In this document: in pieces, positions 46,364 through 54,107 of the stretch
Layout: each line of letters begins with the position of its first letter
Position numbering within the stretch: position 1 is the first letter of the stretch
Notes under the pieces: generated by a model
The model's database searches: none
What the model was told of the DNA's origin: nothing
Seen by the model: the letters and a program-made list of their open reading frames with translations, nothing else
Source: an uncultured Microbacterium sp.
Lineage (GTDB): Bacteria > Actinomycetota > Actinomycetes > Actinomycetales > Microbacteriaceae
NCBI RefSeq assembly: GCF_947488465.1
Contig: NZ_CANKZA010000001.1
Span: 930,001 to 994,000 of the forward strand
Reading direction: 5' to 3'
DNA length: 64,000 nt
Translations under genes and position numbers: made by a program

Positions 46364-46378
46364 TGTGGTCTGACCACA
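46364..46378. promoter_or_regulatory. Palindromic operator in the adhE promoter
   Basis: TGTGGT-ctg-ACCACA is a perfect dyad containing TGGTC-n-GACCA, the style of FadR-subfamily GntR operators. On the minus strand a TTGTGT at the left and a CATACT 17 bases later could be -35 and -10 boxes, placing the dyad in the spacer where a repressor would block transcription. The Rex consensus TTGTGAA is not matched. Confidence 0.55.
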
Positions 46379-46453
46379 CAAGGTTTGGGCCGTGAATAAT
46401 CCCCGACACCCCCGCGGCGACGCGCCCGCGTCGACGTGCGCCCTGATGTGACC

Positions 46454-47168
46454 ATGACGAAGGGTGCCGGTTCCTCGCGCTGACGCTGGCGTTCGTGGCG
46501 TGCGTGGTTGCCGCGTTCGAGTTCCGACTCATCGGCGACGCAATCGAACGCACCACCCTCGCCGCGTTCTACGAACAGCCCGCCGGTGCAACCGACGGCG
46601 CCCCCGGCAGCATCATCCGCAGCGAAGAACTCATCGGCGTGCCCTTCGACGCCCGCGCCTGGCGCATCATGTACCGCACGACCGATGTCACCGGCGCGAT
46701 CGTCGTGTCGACGTCGGGATCGAGGGTCTCCGGTTCATGCTCGATCGGGGATATGTCGTGGCCGCCACCGACTACGTCGGCATGGGCACCGATGGACCCA
46801 ACTCCTACCTCGTCGGCGAGACCGCCGGCAACGCGATGTTGGATGCCGTCCGCGCCGCCGAAGCGCTGACGGAGACCGGCGCGAGTACCGATGTCGTGAT
46901 GTGGGGACACTCGCAGGGCGGGCAGGCGGCCCTGTTCGCCGCGCAGCTCGCACCCACCTACGCACCCGAGCTGACGGTCAAGGCCGTCGCCACGGCGGCA
47001 CCGGCAGCCGACCTCACCGCCCTCATGGGCGACCACCTCACGGATGTGTCCGGCGTGACGATCGGCTCGTACGCCTTCACTGCGTTCTCGGAGGTCTATG
47101 CCGACCGGGGTGCCACGCTCGTTTCGAGCCTCACGCTGAGGGTCGATTCCTCGCCCGCGGCCCGCTAG
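46454..47168 (+). pseudogene. Degraded secretory lipase (LIP family, alpha/beta hydrolase)
   Basis: Pieces of one LIP-type lipase lie in different frames. The first (about 46471-46720) reads FLALTLAFVACVVAAFEFRL ... GSIIRSEELIGVPFDARAWR, a signal peptide and domain start. The second (about 46725-47150) reads GLRFMLDRGYVVAATDYVGM, then WGHSQGGQAALFAAQLAP with the nucleophile Ser. The piece between the end of the first part (IVVST) and GIEGLRFML is too short by some 60 residues, the likely ATG at 46454 is out of frame with the signal peptide, and the C-terminal third is missing. Several lesions; no working product is expected. Confidence 0.8.
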
Positions 47169-47195
47169 CGTCAGAACGGGTGGGAGGAGAACACC

Positions 47196-48521
47196 ATGGC
47201 GGAGTTCGACACGATCATCATCGGCGCGGGGGTGTCGGGCGTCACGGCCGCGAAGCTGCTGCAGCGAGCGGGGCAGCGGGTCGTCGTGCTCGAAGCGCGT
47301 GACCGGATCGGCGGTCGCACGTGGACCGATCGGACGGACGGCGACCCCACCGATCGCGGGGCATCGTGGATCCACGGCATCGACGACAGTCCGGTGGCCG
47401 CGGCGGCGACCGCGTTCGGCATGCGGACGGTGGAGTTCACCGTCGGCGGCTATCAGCCCGACAGTCGGCCCATCGCGCACTACTCCCCCGACGGCATCCG
47501 GCTGACTGACGACGAGGCAGCGGCGTATGTCGCGGACATTCACGCGGTGAATGCTGAGCTCGTGGAGGTGATCGCGGCATCCGCCCCCGGAGATTCGTAC
47601 CGCGACGTCACCGAGGTCGTCCTTGCCCACCAAGGCTGGAGCCCCGAGCGCACACAGCGGGTGCGCGAGTACGTCGAGCATCGCGCCGAAGAACAGTACG
47701 GCGTGTGGATCGAAGAGATGGGCGCGCACGGCCTCGACGACGACACCGTGAACGGCGACGAGGTCGTCTTCCCGGACGGCTACGACCAGCTCGCGACGCA
47801 CATCGCCGAGGGACTCGACATCCGCCTGCACCACGTCGTCGACACCGTGTCTTGGTCTGCCGACGGCGTCACCGTCCGCACCGCCCACGGCGAAGAGTTT
47901 CGGGCGGCGAGCGCGATCGTCACCGTCCCGATCGGGGTGCTCACCTCCGGCGCGTTCACGATCGATCCCCCGCTCCCCGACAGCCACGCCGATCCGCTCA
48001 GCCGTCTGAAGATGAACGCGTTCGAGAAGATCTTCCTCACGTTCCGAGAGAAGTTCTGGGACGACGGCGTCTACGCGATCCGCCAGCAAGGCCCCGAGGG
48101 GCGCTGGTGGCACTCCTGGTACGACCTGTCGGCCCTCCACGGCACGCCCACTCTGCTCACGTTCGCCGCGGGCCCGGCCGCCGCGCAGACGCGGGCGTGG
48201 GATGCCGCAGACGTCGTCCAGGACGTCATGAGACAGCTCCGTCGTCTGTACGGTGCGGACACTCCCGAGCCGACGGGGGTGAAGATGACCGCGTGGCAGG
48301 ATGACCCGTTCTCGCACGGGGCCTACGCGTACATGGCGATCGGCTCACTCCCCGAGGAACACGACCAGCTGGCCGTGCCGATCGGCGGCGTGCTGCACCT
48401 CGCTGGCGAGGCCACCTGGAGCGATGACCCCGCGACCGTCCCGGGCGCGATGCTCTCCGGCCACCGCGCCGCGCAGAACGTGCTGGGTCGGGACATTCCG
48501 ATCGAAGACGTCTGGGCCTGA
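47196..48521 (+). CDS. Flavin-containing amine oxidase
   Basis: 441 residues of the monoamine/polyamine oxidase family. FAD-binding GAGVSGVTAAKLLQ (10-23) then VVVLEARDRIGGRTWT, substrate-site WIHG, VTVPIGVL and the C-terminal FAD motif LHLAGEATWSDDPATVPGAM. It would oxidise an amine with O2 giving H2O2, imine and then aldehyde; polyamine and aromatic amines are the usual substrates. No Tat/Sec signal. GGGAGGAG precedes the ATG. Convergent with the MFS gene. Confidence 0.88.
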   Translation: MAEFDTIIIGAGVSGVTAAKLLQRAGQRVVVLEARDRIGGRTWTDRTDGDPTDRGASWIHGIDDSPVAAAATAFGMRTVEFTVGGYQPDSRPIAHYSPDGIRLTDDEAAAYVADIHAVNAELVEVIAASAPGDSYRDVTEVVLAHQGWSPERTQRVREYVEHRAEEQYGVWIEEMGAHGLDDDTVNGDEVVFPDGYDQLATHIAEGLDIRLHHVVDTVSWSADGVTVRTAHGEEFRAASAIVTVPIGVLTSGAFTIDPPLPDSHADPLSRLKMNAFEKIFLTFREKFWDDGVYAIRQQGPEGRWWHSWYDLSALHGTPTLLTFAAGPAAAQTRAWDAADVVQDVMRQLRRLYGADTPEPTGVKMTAWQDDPFSHGAYAYMAIGSLPEEHDQLAVPIGGVLHLAGEATWSDDPATVPGAMLSGHRAAQNVLGRDIPIEDVWA

Positions 48522-48545
48522 CGGGAGTTGTGACCGCCGCTTTGC

Positions 48546-49742
48546 CTAGCGGATCGCGGCGCGGCGCCGCACTTGAGCGTTGAGGCGCTCGGACATGACG
48601 AGGCCGAGCGCGACGAGCACGGCGAGGAACAGCGGCAAGATCCACATGCCGGTCCACGCCGAGATCGCGCCGAACAGGGGCGGAGCGAACGTCGAGCCGG
48701 TGTACGCCGCGGCCATCTGGATGCCGATGATGGCCTGCGAGTTGCGACGCCCGAAGTTCACGGGAGTGGAGTGGATGATCGCGGGATAGATCGGCGCGCA
48801 TCCGAGCCCGAGGATGACCAGTCCCGCGAGCGCGACCACGGTGGTCTCCAGCGGGAGGGCCAGCAACACGGCGCCGAGTCCGACTGTCACGAATCCGCCG
48901 CGGATGAGCTGCTGATCACCGACGCGGTCGGCGAAGAAGCCCGCGAGAAAGCGCCCCGCGGTGATGCCGAGGAGGAAAAGCGACGCGAACGCCGCCGCGG
49001 TGGCGGGCGCGACACCGCGATCGGTGACGAGATAGCTCGACGCCCAGAGGATCGCCGTGCTCTCCAGCGCGCAGTAGGCGAAGAACGCGGTGAGGATCAG
49101 GAGCACGCCCGGGATGCGGAGCGCCTGCGCCAGCGGGACGTGCGCGCGATCGGCGGGTTCGTCGCCGTCGTCGTGCGCGGGTAGGGCGACCGGATTGACT
49201 TTGCCCCACAGCGGGATGCTGATGAGCAACGCGAAGGTGAGTGCCGCTTGCAGGATGCCGACGATCAGGTAGGCGCTGGACCATCCCCAGCCGGAGGTGA
49301 GGGTGAAGCTCATGATGAACGGGCTGATCGACGCGCCGAGACCCCAGCATCCGTGCAACCAGTTCATGTGGCGGGCGGCATAGTGCACCGCGACGTAGTT
49401 GTTCAGGGCCGCGTCGACGGCACCCGCCCCGAGTCCGTACGGGATGGCCCAGAGGCACAGCATCCAGAACGAGCCGGAGGTCGAGAAGCCGACGAGGGCG
49501 GCCGCCGTCATCCCGACGCTGACGGCGGTCACGACGCCGACGCCGAACCGGCGCGTGACCCGCTCCGAGGCGAGGCTCGAGAAGATCGTGCCACCGGCGA
49601 TGATCATCGTGATGATGCCGGCGAAAGCGATCGGAACGCCGAGATCCTGGTGCATCATCGGCCATCCGGCGCCGACGAGCGAATCGGGCAAACCGAGACT
49701 GATGAAGGCGATGTAGATGATCGCGAGGAGGAGGGAGTACAC
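48546..49742 (-). CDS. MFS transporter (FucP/YfkF-like)
   Basis: 398 residues with 12 predicted membrane helices. It starts YSLLLAIIYIAFISLGLPDS; the motif SLGLPDSLVGAGWPMM and GLGAGAVDAALNNYVA are typical of the sugar/drug MFS branch including FucP-like proteins. Substrate unknown. GTG 49742 has a weak AAAGG 12 bases upstream. It is the last clear chromosomal gene before the integrated element. Confidence 0.85.
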   Translation of the reverse strand: MYSLLLAIIYIAFISLGLPDSLVGAGWPMMHQDLGVPIAFAGIITMIIAGGTIFSSLASERVTRRFGVGVVTAVSVGMTAAALVGFSTSGSFWMLCLWAIPYGLGAGAVDAALNNYVAVHYAARHMNWLHGCWGLGASISPFIMSFTLTSGWGWSSAYLIVGILQAALTFALLISIPLWGKVNPVALPAHDDGDEPADRAHVPLAQALRIPGVLLILTAFFAYCALESTAILWASSYLVTDRGVAPATAAAFASLFLLGITAGRFLAGFFADRVGDQQLIRGGFVTVGLGAVLLALPLETTVVALAGLVILGLGCAPIYPAIIHSTPVNFGRRNSQAIIGIQMAAAYTGSTFAPPLFGAISAWTGMWILPLFLAVLVALGLVMSERLNAQVRRRAAIR

Positions 49743-49774
49743 GGCGGTGTGGGCCTTTCACGGGCTGCAAGCAG

Positions 49775-49817
49775 GAACACGAAAGGCTCCTGCAATTCGC
49801 AAGAGCCCTTCGTGTTC
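49775..49817 (-). terminator. Hairpin on the host side of the tRNA-Pro remnant
   Basis: GAACACGAA pairs with TTCGTGTTC, with an inner GGCTC/GAGCC. Placed 9 bases past the tRNA 3' end, it looks like the original tRNA-Pro terminator left on the chromosome side. Confidence 0.7.
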
Positions 49818-49825
49818 TTTCGACC

Positions 49826-49867
49826 GTCGGGATGACAGGATTTGAACCTGCGACCCCTTGACCCCCA
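49826..49867 (-). other. 3' half of tRNA-Pro (probable attachment-site duplication)
   Basis: On the minus strand the segment reads from the anticodon loop (CTGGGGGTCAAG) through variable loop, T arm GGTTCAAATCC and acceptor strand CATCCCGA of a tRNA-Pro(GGG). Upstream (to the right) the sequence no longer matches any anticodon, D or 5' acceptor arm, so only about 42 bases of the tRNA exist. Elements that integrate into the 3' end of tRNA genes leave such a copy at the far end; the intact tRNA-Pro should lie at the other end, beyond the window. No CCA is encoded. Confidence 0.82.
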
Positions 49868-50224
49868 GGCGTCCAGACGGCGTCGTCGAGGCCGAAATCC
49901 GCGTGATTCCGGGCCTCAGGTCATGCAGCGCACGTCACGAGATGCATGGTTTGCATGATTCTGGTCCCCTTCTGGTCCCCCTCCGCCACCGCCTCCCGCG
50001 TCTCCCAATGAGCGGTGCTTCAAGTGCCCGAGCACCCAGATTGATCCGCGCACGAGATTCCGAGGCGGGCCGAGGTTGACCGGGTCGAGGGCGCTCAGCA
50101 GCACCTCCGAACCCACTTGCGGCGTGCTGTGACCCGAATCCAACCGCCGCAGATGTCTGGGCGCTCTTGCGATTCCTCGATAGCACCACAATGCCCGGAC
50201 CTCACGTTGCGATCGAAGTCTCGA
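49868..50224. other. Non-coding end of the integrated element
   Basis: No convincing gene. Short minus-strand frames are rich in Arg/Gly and lack any recombinase motif. Next to the tRNA piece are three ATGCA motifs and a direct repeat of GGGGACCAGAA (minus strand, about 49960-49985), which could be recombinase or excisionase sites (inference). Confidence 0.4.
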
Positions 50225-51148
50225 TCAAGCCCTGCCTATGTGGGGAGGCGGCAACGGCTCCTCGCCGCGGGTAGCCAGCCACATTGTGTGCTCCCGACTG
50301 ATTGCTTCCTCAGCATCCGCCACCGCCTGCGGCCAGTCCTTAGCGCTCACGCCGCGGAGAACATCTGCTTGAACGGCCAGTTCACCTGCCGCCACCCTGT
50401 ACGCGGAGGTCAGTTGGGAGTGTTGCTTGATCGCCAGCCAGGCGGCTCCTCCTGCAACGAACGCAGCGACGATGCCGGCGAAGTCGAACGGCTCGTCGCG
50501 ACCTAGGGAAAGAGCGGCAGCTACGATTGCCAGCAACTCACCAAGAAGAAGCGCATAGCGCCACGCCGTAGCACGGACCTCGTTCTTCCGGGCGTTAGAC
50601 GAGTACCAGGCGCGCTGTTCTTCTGTCCTTTGTTCGAGATAAGCGTCTCTGCGTTCGGAGAATGAAGATCGACGGAGATCGAGCATGCTCTCTGTGAGCA
50701 CCGCATCGCCAGGACCAACGTTGATTCGGTCCTTGCCACGTTGCAAGACTTCGCTGACTCGGGTTCGAAGCAGTGCCTCAGCTTCTTGTTCAGTGAGAGT
50801 CGGACCGAAAGGCTCTCCCTGGACGGCGAAACGCCATGCGAGTGTCTTGGTTGACTCGGCGACCGCGCGTCCGGCGTACCAGTCGCGTTCGGGCTGAAAT
50901 CGGATCAAAGCTAACTCGGCTAGTGCGGCTACTACGAACGCGAGAAGCACTACAAGGCCAGAGATGTCGAAACTTCCGATGGCGATGCCCAGCGCCGCGG
51001 CGAGCGTTGCGATTAGAAGCGCAACTAGTCGGGAGGCGCTTAGCCGGACGTACGCTGTTTGTCCGCGCCCTGACGCTTCGCTTGCCGCATCGTGGATAAC
51101 GGGCAACGTGATGCTCCCTGGCCCGCGGGAGTTGTTGTGACTGCTCAT
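50225..51148 (-). CDS. DUF4231/SLATT-domain membrane protein (predicted effector)
   Basis: 307 residues. Two membrane-helix pairs (about 41-84 and 205-245) each sit in a SLATT-type context. The N-terminal part (AASEASGRGQTAYVRLSASR, RDWYAGRAVAESTKTLAWR) matches the SLATT_3 style and the C-terminal part (RRDAYLEQRTEEQRAWYSSN, then NEVRATAWRYALL) the SLATT_1 style. SLATT proteins are predicted pore-forming effectors in nucleotide-dependent prokaryotic conflict systems. The ATG overlaps the TIR gene stop by 4 bases; an ATG three codons earlier is possible. GC is clearly below that of the chromosome. Last gene of a three-gene operon. Confidence 0.8.
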   Translation of the reverse strand: MSSHNNSRGPGSITLPVIHDAASEASGRGQTAYVRLSASRLVALLIATLAAALGIAIGSFDISGLVVLLAFVVAALAELALIRFQPERDWYAGRAVAESTKTLAWRFAVQGEPFGPTLTEQEAEALLRTRVSEVLQRGKDRINVGPGDAVLTESMLDLRRSSFSERRDAYLEQRTEEQRAWYSSNARKNEVRATAWRYALLLGELLAIVAAALSLGRDEPFDFAGIVAAFVAGGAAWLAIKQHSQLTSAYRVAAGELAVQADVLRGVSAKDWPQAVADAEEAISREHTMWLATRGEEPLPPPHIGRA

Positions 51149-51606
51149 CGCGTGCATGTACTCATCGTGTTGGTGGGCATCGACCTACCGCGGCTCGTCG
51201 CTGCGATTGCTCGCTCGATGGCATCGTCAAACTGATTGACATCTGCTGGAGTGTTCCAGTCGAGAATTTCAGCGCCGTACTCTGTCAACCCTTCGGGGAC
51301 TGGGGCGTCGGGATCGATACGAATGCCAATGATGCCCTTTCCCTGTTCCTTACTCCACTGGATCTCTTTCTCGACCCACTCACTTTGGGAGGTCTCCTTC
51401 CCGATGAGAACGATTGTGGCCGATGACCCTTTGATCCGCTCCTTGATCTTTCGGCTGATGTAATCCGCGTCCTGGCTCTTCACGGGGTCGAGCAGGTGCC
51501 GTCCCGTGAAGTCAACGTTGACGTGCTTGTTGTACGTCATCAGGTTCAAGCCACGGGCTTTCATCTGATCGGCATGCTGGTAACTGATAAAGACTCGACG
51601 GGTCAT
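51145..51606 (-). CDS. ThsB-like TIR-fold protein (DUF1863)
   Basis: 153 residues, one TIR-like domain. RRVFISYQHADQ (3-14) is the first strand and SY-H-D loop; DADYISRKIKERIKGSSATI and VLIGKETSQSEWVEKEI (about 60-98) match the DUF1863/Thoeris ThsB family, including the S-x-W-V-x-x-E-I stretch that carries the conserved Glu. In Thoeris such proteins sense phage and make an ADP-ribose-derived signal from NAD. GAGGAGGG precedes the ATG. It overlaps the zinc-ribbon gene upstream and the SLATT gene downstream by 4 bases each, so the three are one operon. No ThsA (SIR2-SLOG) gene is present. Confidence 0.82.
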   Translation of the reverse strand: MTRRVFISYQHADQMKARGLNLMTYNKHVNVDFTGRHLLDPVKSQDADYISRKIKERIKGSSATIVLIGKETSQSEWVEKEIQWSKEQGKGIIGIRIDPDAPVPEGLTEYGAEILDWNTPADVNQFDDAIERAIAATSRGRSMPTNTMSTCTR

Positions 51607-52409
51607 GCGCCCTCCTCGGCGGGAGCGAGCGTTGCCATCTGCTTGCACAACGGACACTTCTTCAGCAGTGCGCCGCTCTTGATGACATATCCGCACTCTC
51701 GGCATCGCCACTTGCGGTTCCTGGAACTGTTGGGCACCTTCGAGAGCTCAGCGTCTGTCTGGTAGTACTCGGGGGCGTCTGCCCAGCTAAATCCGGCCTC
51801 TCGCCCCCACGACGGATACGCGTAGCCTGATCGAGCACGCGCGAACGCTTCGATTCGCTCGACTTCCCCCAAGTATTCGGCTGTGCGGTCAGGGCGCTCG
51901 TCGCATATCCGGCGAAGAGTCGCCACAGTCTCAACATCGATCGGTTTCATCGTGCGGAACTGCGTAGAACAGATCGCTGCTAACGGCTCTGCCAGATCGC
52001 TCGCGAGGATGGGGTCTATGAAGTGCATCTTGTCGGCAGCGAGGGCGTAGTCGCGGTTGACCGCACCCTGGGTGCCTTCCGTGTACCAGCCAACGTGGTA
52101 ATACCCGGAGATCACTCTCCCCTGGTGCGGCTTGCGTGTCGTGAGGAAGAAGATGGTGGCCGCGCCATCGAGAACGATCCGATTTCGCATGGACGGCTCA
52201 CAGGTGGAGAACAGGCCGTATGTTCCGGTCTCGATGTTTGGGTCGCTCTTGTTATCCGCACGTCGGGTGATCTCGCGAACTGGCCATCGGGCGAGGGGCT
52301 CAGAGAAGTAGACAGACAGGTAGCCGCGGCCAGCATCGGGGAGCTCGCGCCACGGGTCGCCAAGGCGACGCGCCGCTGCGCCTCCCTCGTGATCCCGGTT
52401 CTGTCGCAT
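51603..52409 (-). CDS. Unassigned protein with a possible PUA/EVE-like N-terminal domain and C-terminal zinc ribbon
   Basis: 268 residues. The C-terminus has a rubredoxin-type zinc ribbon, WRCRECGY (about 233) and KKCPLCKQ (about 251). The N-terminal ~130 residues (GYLSVYFSEPLARWPVREIT, TGTYGLFSTCEPSMRNRIVL, GRVISGYYHVGWY) look like a PUA/EVE-type small-molecule or modified-base binding fold similar to nucleotide-modification-associated domains, but this is pattern matching at low confidence. TAGCAT six bases before the ATG suggests a leaderless transcript. First gene of the operon with the TIR and SLATT genes, divergent from the thymidylate genes. Confidence 0.55.
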   Translation of the reverse strand: MRQNRDHEGGAAARRLGDPWRELPDAGRGYLSVYFSEPLARWPVREITRRADNKSDPNIETGTYGLFSTCEPSMRNRIVLDGAATIFFLTTRKPHQGRVISGYYHVGWYTEGTQGAVNRDYALAADKMHFIDPILASDLAEPLAAICSTQFRTMKPIDVETVATLRRICDERPDRTAEYLGEVERIEAFARARSGYAYPSWGREAGFSWADAPEYYQTDAELSKVPNSSRNRKWRCRECGYVIKSGALLKKCPLCKQMATLAPAEEGA

Positions 52410-52477
52410 AGCTTGATGCTAGGGGTGACCTCTGACACATCCCGGGAGCCACGCTGGGCTGAGCGAAGGAGCTGGTG

Positions 52478-53101
52478 ATGGCCAAGACTGATCTCACCAT
52501 CCGTCGCGGTGCGGTCATCGTGTTCGAGGGCCTCGATCAGACTGGTAAGTCGACTCAGTTGAACCGCCTCCGTGGCTCGCTCGACGCGGAGTCCACGGTG
52601 TTCGCTCACATGCCAAGCGGCTTCACTACGTTCACCGAGCGTGTGTACAGAGCGCTGGAGGGCGAGACCGCTGACGAGAAGCCCAGGTCAGGCCTCGCCC
52701 AGCAGCTAGCGCATCTCGCGTGCCATGCGGAGTCGGTGCCTGATCTCAAGCGAGCTGCGGAGACGCGATCTTTGATTCTGGATCGTTGGTGGTGGTCCAC
52801 CCTCGCTTACGGCTGGTACGGCGGATCAGTGAAGCAGTCAGGACTCCCTGAGTCGAGCTTCAAGGAACTCATCGACACGATCTGGTCGCCAATCATGCCG
52901 TCTATTGTGTTCGTTTTCCTCGAACCCCACCACCTCGACCCGAACAACGCTCCGGGCGTACAGGATGGCTATCGAGCACTCTTGGACGAGTATGCCGAGT
53001 CCGCGGTTGTCGTCCCGGTAGCGAGCGAAGAAGAGACACACTCGTTTGTGACTGAGACGCTTCTGAATCGCGGACTTGCTGCCCGAGTTGAGAATCGATG
53101 A
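52478..53101 (+). CDS. Thymidylate-kinase-like deoxynucleotide kinase
   Basis: 207 residues. P-loop VFEGLDQTGKSTQLN (about 15-29), DRWWWSTLAYGWYGG (about 106-120, the DR(Y/H) motif of TMP kinases) and a late VFVFLEPHHLDP strand. The LID region is not of the canonical Arg-rich kind and the protein diverges from housekeeping Tmk, so it may phosphorylate dTMP or a modified dUMP made by the next gene. AAGGAG precedes ATG 52478. Six bases upstream of the thymidylate-synthase-like gene. GC is low for the window. Confidence 0.8.
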   Translation: MAKTDLTIRRGAVIVFEGLDQTGKSTQLNRLRGSLDAESTVFAHMPSGFTTFTERVYRALEGETADEKPRSGLAQQLAHLACHAESVPDLKRAAETRSLILDRWWWSTLAYGWYGGSVKQSGLPESSFKELIDTIWSPIMPSIVFVFLEPHHLDPNNAPGVQDGYRALLDEYAESAVVVPVASEEETHSFVTETLLNRGLAARVENR

Positions 53102-53107
53102 GGCGCG

Positions 53108-54097
53108 GTGGCCGTCTATCGAGATGTGGAGCAGGCGTTCTTAGCCGAGTTGCATGCCGTTGCTGACTCTGGAGAACTTGTTGAGGTCCGCGGAGAGCGG
53201 ACCCGCGAGCTGCGGGCGCGACTCATCGAGGTGTCTGACATTCGGTCTCGCCACGTTGTGCTCCCCCACCGAAACAACAACGTTTTTGCCTCGATAGCGG
53301 AGAGCATGTGGGTGTTGGCGGGCCGAAACGACTTGAGCTTTCTCAGCGCCTATTTAGAGCGCGCGGTCGACTTCTCGGATGATGGCCTGACATGGCGTGC
53401 TGGGTACGGCCTCCGGCTCCGAAGCTGGAACGGCGTGGATCAACTCGCGGAGATTGTGAAGATTCTCCGGAGAGACCCGCTCTCGCGGCGTGCCGTCGCG
53501 AGCATCTACGATCCCGATCGCGACTTCGTGGAGAGTCGAGATATCCCATGCAACAACTGGCTTCACTTCCTCATGAGGGATGGGCATCTCGACCTCCACG
53601 TGGCTGCCCGCAGCACTGACATATGGTGGGGATTTTCAGGCATCAACGCTTTCGAGTGGACACTACTGCTTGAAGTGATGTCGCGGTGGCTCCGATGTAT
53701 GCCTGGGCGACTGGTCTTCTTTAGCTCTTCCCTGCATCTCTACGAGCGCCACTTCGACCGGGCTTCACGACTTCTAGCCAGTCAGCCGAGCCCGGCGGCG
53801 TCCGACGCGACAGGGCAGCCGCAATTCGACACAGATTGGGAGGACGCCCCCGCGGCGTGGGCCGAGTGGATGCGTCTGGAGGCCGGCATCCGCTCTGGCC
53901 AAGACCTCGCGGCGCTCGACTGCAACCTCACCGACCCGCTCCTGCTCGCATACATTCGAATGATCGATCTATATTGGTCCGCGCAAAGTGGAGCCGAACC
54001 CAGCGTCCTAGACGACAAGCTAGTTGAACTTGGAGACAGCCGGCTTGCCGCCGCCGCGCGCGAGTATCTCGAACGAACTCAACGGTTGCAGCATTGA
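53108..54097 (+). CDS. Divergent thymidylate-synthase-family protein
   Basis: 329 residues. ThyA fold features: GYGLRLRSWNGVDQL (pterin/dUMP-side block), DPLSRRAVASIYDP (phosphate Arg pair), IPCNNWLHFLM (nucleophile Cys), ARSTDIWWG and HLYERH. Differences from housekeeping ThyA: the residues after the Cys are NNWLH instead of HxxxQ, and the nucleotide-discriminating Asn is displaced by one residue (GFSGIN). The family includes dUMP and dCMP hydroxymethylases, so it may make 5-hydroxymethyl-dUMP (inference). GTG start with GAGG before it. Coupled to the kinase gene upstream and convergent with the DNA kinase gene. Confidence 0.78.
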   Translation: MAVYRDVEQAFLAELHAVADSGELVEVRGERTRELRARLIEVSDIRSRHVVLPHRNNNVFASIAESMWVLAGRNDLSFLSAYLERAVDFSDDGLTWRAGYGLRLRSWNGVDQLAEIVKILRRDPLSRRAVASIYDPDRDFVESRDIPCNNWLHFLMRDGHLDLHVAARSTDIWWGFSGINAFEWTLLLEVMSRWLRCMPGRLVFFSSSLHLYERHFDRASRLLASQPSPAASDATGQPQFDTDWEDAPAAWAEWMRLEAGIRSGQDLAALDCNLTDPLLLAYIRMIDLYWSAQSGAEPSVLDDKLVELGDSRLAAAAREYLERTQRLQH

Positions 54098-54107
54098 GCC
54101 CGACGCG

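Noticed and set aside
46364..46378. Rex redox-repressor site before adhE
   Set aside because: The dyad is TGTGGTCTGACCACA; it lacks the TTGTGAA half-sites of Rex.
43741..46395. 884-codon open frame antisense to adhE
   Set aside because: Antisense shadow of a conserved gene, with Arg/Asp/Val-rich composition and no recognisable domain.
49826..49905. Complete tRNA-Pro gene
   Set aside because: No sequence to the right of 49867 can form the D arm, 5' anticodon strand or 5' acceptor strand.
49868..50224. Possible integrase C-terminus next to the tRNA remnant
   Set aside because: All three minus-strand frames lack the R-H-R-Y motifs; the frames are short and Arg/Gly-rich. An integrase is expected at the other end of the element.
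51145..52409. DarT-type ADP-ribosyltransferase identity for the zinc-ribbon protein
   Set aside because: The DarT NAD-binding and catalytic motifs are not visible; only the ribbon and a vague PUA/EVE-like pattern are.
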